In this document: positions 15,088 to 17,069 of the stretch, piece after piece | Position numbering within the stretch: the first letter of the stretch is position 1 | Layout: every line of letters starts with the position of its first letter | Source of the DNA: Betaproteobacteria bacterium | Lineage (GTDB): Bacteria > Pseudomonadota > Gammaproteobacteria > Burkholderiales > SG8-41 | Assembly: GCA_029883965.1 (NCBI GenBank) | Contig: JAOUIN010000023.1 | Location: 1 to 17,069, forward strand | Direction of reading: 5' to 3' | Length of the DNA stretch: 17,069 nt | The notes under the pieces: model-generated | What the model saw: the letters and a program-made list of their open reading frames with translations, nothing else | What the model was told of the DNA's origin: nothing | Database searches by the model: none | Translations under genes and position numbers: made by a program

Positions 15088-15900
15088 ATGTATGACGCCA
15101 TTCTTCGCGCAACGGCACTGTGCTGCACACTGATGCTGCTTTCACCCGCGTCATGGGCTGCCGGCTGCAGTGCAGCGTCCGGTAATGCCCGCATTCCGCT
15201 GCTCGAGCTCTATACCTCCGAGGGTTGCGACAGCTGTCCGCCGACCGACCAATGGGTCAGCACATTGCCGCAGCGTGGTTACACGACTGCGCGCGTGGTT
15301 ACGCTGGCGTTTCACGTCGACTACTGGAACTACCTCGGGTGGACGGATCCATACGCGCAGGCTGCATTCAGCGCGCGCCAACGCGAGTCCAATCGCCGCA
15401 ACAGGGCTCGCGTAGTGTACACCCCTCAACTGATACTGGATGGCGCCGACTACCGGCGCGCCCTGTTTCGCGATGATTTCGGCGAACGTGTTGCGGCAGT
15501 CAACAAGCAGAAACCACGGGCGCATATTCATCTGGCCATCGCCGGTTCCGCCAGCAAACCGCGTTTGCAGGGTCGAATTACCGTACCCGCAATGGCAGAT
15601 CGCGACACCGCCGGCATATACGTTGCAGTTTACGAAAATGGACTGACCACCGATGTCCGGTCCGGCGAAAACAGGGGCAAAAAGCTGGCGCACGATTTCG
15701 TCGTACGCGAAATGACGGGACCATTGGCACTCGACGCCGCAGGTATCGTCAGCTTCGAACGGCCGTTGCCTGTTCCCGGCGGCGGAAAAACCGCCCGACT
15801 ACACGTGGCCGCATTCGCACAGGACCGTGCGACCGGGACGACATTACAGGCGCTGGCCCTTCCCTACTGCCTCAATGTCCAGGACATATCCCGACAGTAG
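15088..15900 (+). CDS. Secreted DUF1223 family protein with thioredoxin-like CxxC motif
   Basis: The family has no firmly known function. The protein is 270 residues with an N-terminal signal sequence: a short start with Arg7, a hydrophobic core at about 8-20, and SWA at 22-24 as a likely signal peptidase I site. The mature part opens with LLELYTSEGCDSCPPTD, where Cys47 and Cys50 form a thioredoxin-style CxxC. It continues with FHVDYWNYLGWTDPYA and VVYTPQLILDG, typical of DUF1223. Further cysteines are at 27 and 261. A periplasmic redox role is plausible but unproven. The start ATG lacks a strong ribosome binding site. It is divergent from rnm, and the gap between them holds AT-rich copy C. 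Confidence 0.85.
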   Translation: MYDAILRATALCCTLMLLSPASWAAGCSAASGNARIPLLELYTSEGCDSCPPTDQWVSTLPQRGYTTARVVTLAFHVDYWNYLGWTDPYAQAAFSARQRESNRRNRARVVYTPQLILDGADYRRALFRDDFGERVAAVNKQKPRAHIHLAIAGSASKPRLQGRITVPAMADRDTAGIYVAVYENGLTTDVRSGENRGKKLAHDFVVREMTGPLALDAAGIVSFERPLPVPGGGKTARLHVAAFAQDRATGTTLQALALPYCLNVQDISRQ

Positions 15901-15960
15901 CCCCCTTTAATAAACAATGAGTTACTGCCATTGACTGCGTACATACCGCGCAGTTTCAGA

Positions 15961-15966
15961 TATACT
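15961..15966 (+). promoter_or_regulatory. Possible -10 box upstream of the membrane protein gene
   Basis: TATACT lies 31 bases before the ATG at 15998. With a 17-base spacer the -35 position reads CGTACA (15938-15943), only the last three bases matching. A TTGACT at 15931 is too far (24 bases). A weak stem (15934-15939 with 15949-15954) overlaps it. Tentative. Confidence 0.35.
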
Positions 15967-15997
15967 GAACGCCGTCAATTAAAAGAGCGTACAGACC

Positions 15998-16549
15998 ATG
16001 AATCGCAGTCAAGGTATTGCGCTGGCAGTCGCCATAGCCAATGTCCTGCTGATCGGACTGTTTCCGCCGATTGACCAATATTCGGTGGCCTCCACCAGCA
16101 TTCCGATTTTTTCAGGCTTTCATTTCTTTGCCACCAAACCGCCGCTGAGTATCGTCAATACGCCCCTGCTGCTGATCGCGATGGTGGTGGTCCTGGTCAA
16201 TCTGGCCATTGCATGGCTGCTGCTGGGAACGAGACCCGGCAAATCAAGTCGCAGGATGAGCCTGCAAAACGCCGCACTGATATTTACCGGACTGAATCTG
16301 GTGATGATGCTGCTTTTCCCGCCGATGGAGTCGGTTTTCGCATTAACCAGGGCAGCGATACCGACCTTTGAAGGTTTTTATTTTGTCTTTTCGAAAAAAC
16401 CCGCGCACGTGATCGTCGAGACCCTGCTCTACATTGAAGTCGTGTTCATCCTGGTCAACGGCGCACTGCTCTGGCTGATTTTCAGGGAACGACGTCCGCC
16501 GACCACCGCGGAAATGGCACTGGTCGCACGCGACCTGCGGCACAATTAA
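15998..16549 (+). CDS. Four-helix membrane protein made of two repeated units, function unknown
   Basis: I do not recognise a named family. The protein is 183 residues with four predicted membrane helices (about 7-22, 56-77, 91-107 and 138-162) and a short cytoplasm-like charged tail. It is an internal duplication with a period of about 86 residues. Unit 1 has LFPPI at 21-25, SIPIFSGFHF at 34-43 and LVNLAIAWLLL at 66-76. Unit 2 has LFPPM at 106-110, AIPTFEGFYF at 120-129 and LVNGALLWLIF at 152-162. The loop between each pair of helices carries the conserved IPxFxGF(H/Y)F and a KPP/KKPA segment. A weak AAAGAG precedes the ATG. It stands alone, after DUF1223 and convergent with the HNH gene. 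Confidence 0.8.
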   Translation: MNRSQGIALAVAIANVLLIGLFPPIDQYSVASTSIPIFSGFHFFATKPPLSIVNTPLLLIAMVVVLVNLAIAWLLLGTRPGKSSRRMSLQNAALIFTGLNLVMMLLFPPMESVFALTRAAIPTFEGFYFVFSKKPAHVIVETLLYIEVVFILVNGALLWLIFRERRPPTTAEMALVARDLRHN

Positions 16550-16580
16550 GGCCGCGGGCCGAACTTTCGGACAACTCAAT

Positions 16581-17069
16581 CTAACGGGGTTGATGCAGAC
16601 GGCTTTGTGCCGGTACGTGTTGCGCCAGAAATTCCATCTGATCGGCAAGGATGCGCCGGTTGGTCAGTATCAAATACTCGGCACGGTTCGGCACGTATGG
16701 CAGATACACCAGTTCCATGCCGGCGCCCTCGGGCGTACGGTCGCTTTTGCGCTCGTTGCATGAGCGGCAGGCCGTCACCACGTTCATCCAGGTGTCACGG
16801 CCGCCCTTGGAAAAAGGCTTGATATGGTCACGTGTCAGACGTGCACCCGGAAAGCTTTTTGCACAGTAAGCACAGATCTGGCGATCGCGGTGAAACAGTT
16901 CGCGATTATTCAGCGGCGGCACCTGATTGAATGATTTCATCGCCATCGCCTTGCCTTTGATGGCGATGATGCTGGTACCGCTGATGACGGATCGCTCTCC
17001 GGTGATGCGATTCACGCCGCCGTGAACGGTGAAGGCGCGCGCGCCCATACTCCAGGCCACCTGCTCCTT
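16581..17069 (-). CDS. HNH endonuclease family protein, 5' end beyond the window
   Basis: Single-domain HNH nuclease-type protein. Visible motifs: CAYC (zinc cysteine pair), then LTRDHIKPFSKGGRDTWMN with the Asp-His of the active site and the central Asn, then ACRSCNERK with the second cysteine pair. The C-terminal part LILTNRRILADQMEFL is typical of a widespread HNH family whose members, from memory, run to about 185-200 residues. The reading frame stays open to the right edge (codons AAG GAG CAG before the GTG at 17060). The segment QVAWSMG...FTVHGGVNRITGE looks internal in that family, so the true start is probably outside the window. The AAGGAG seen there is only three bases from the GTG and is probably coding. 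Substrate and role are unknown; no defence genes are visible beside it. Confidence 0.8.
   Translation of the reverse strand, partial: KEQVAWSMGARAFTVHGGVNRITGERSVISGTSIIAIKGKAMAMKSFNQVPPLNNRELFHRDRQICAYCAKSFPGARLTRDHIKPFSKGGRDTWMNVVTACRSCNERKSDRTPEGAGMELVYLPYVPNRAEYLILTNRRILADQMEFLAQHVPAQSRLHQPR

Noticed and set aside
15088..15168. Possible lipoprotein signal in the DUF1223 protein (AAGC)
   Set aside because: The position before the cysteine pair lacks the usual Leu of a lipobox, and SWA-AG fits ordinary signal peptidase I cleavage better.
15934..15954. Stem ACTGCG/CGCAGT as a terminator after the DUF1223 gene
   Set aside because: Only six pairs with a 7-9 base loop and just two or three T residues after it; it also overlaps the candidate promoter of the next gene.

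Overview
The window comes from a proteobacterium with fairly high GC content. Most likely it is a betaproteobacterium or a close relative. The approximately 400-residue TrpS with a long insertion resembles betaproteobacterial TrpS from memory. The gene pairs rnm-yciO and rimP-nusA-infB-rbfA-truB are housekeeping blocks typical of beta- and gammaproteobacteria. No rRNA, tRNA, CRISPR array, insertion sequence or prophage gene was seen. No stretch longer than about 300 bases lacks a gene; the longest gaps are 5890-6150 and 13268-13488.

Layout. (1) 1-5889, minus strand: the translation/transcription operon rimP-nusA-infB-rbfA-truB, tightly packed, with a promoter and a terminator-like hairpin in the rimP leader. 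(2) 6133-12037, plus strand: an SOS mutagenesis cassette lexA-imuA-imuB-dnaE2. It has one near-ideal LexA operator that overlaps the -10 box and ends two bases before the lexA start codon. (3) 12065-14976, minus strand: trpS, then yciO and the PHP-family exonuclease gene rnm. (4) 15088-16549, plus strand: a secreted DUF1223 protein and a four-helix membrane protein built from two copies of one unit. (5) 16581 to the right edge, minus strand: an HNH endonuclease-family gene whose 5' end lies outside the window.

How it works together. DNA damage would trigger RecA-assisted self-cleavage of LexA. That would release the shared promoter and induce ImuA, ImuB and the error-prone polymerase DnaE2 together with LexA, giving a self-limiting mutagenic translesion response. 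The predicted lexA transcript starts at or next to the ATG, so it may be leaderless. On the other strand the same intergenic region drives the rimP operon, where NusA could feed back on a leader terminator.

The least expected signal is an AT-rich repeat of about 30-37 bases present three times, all intergenic: 6044-6080, 13359-13395 and 14980-15012. Each copy carries a full or one-mismatch match to the IHF consensus, plus a second conserved box 12-13 bases upstream.
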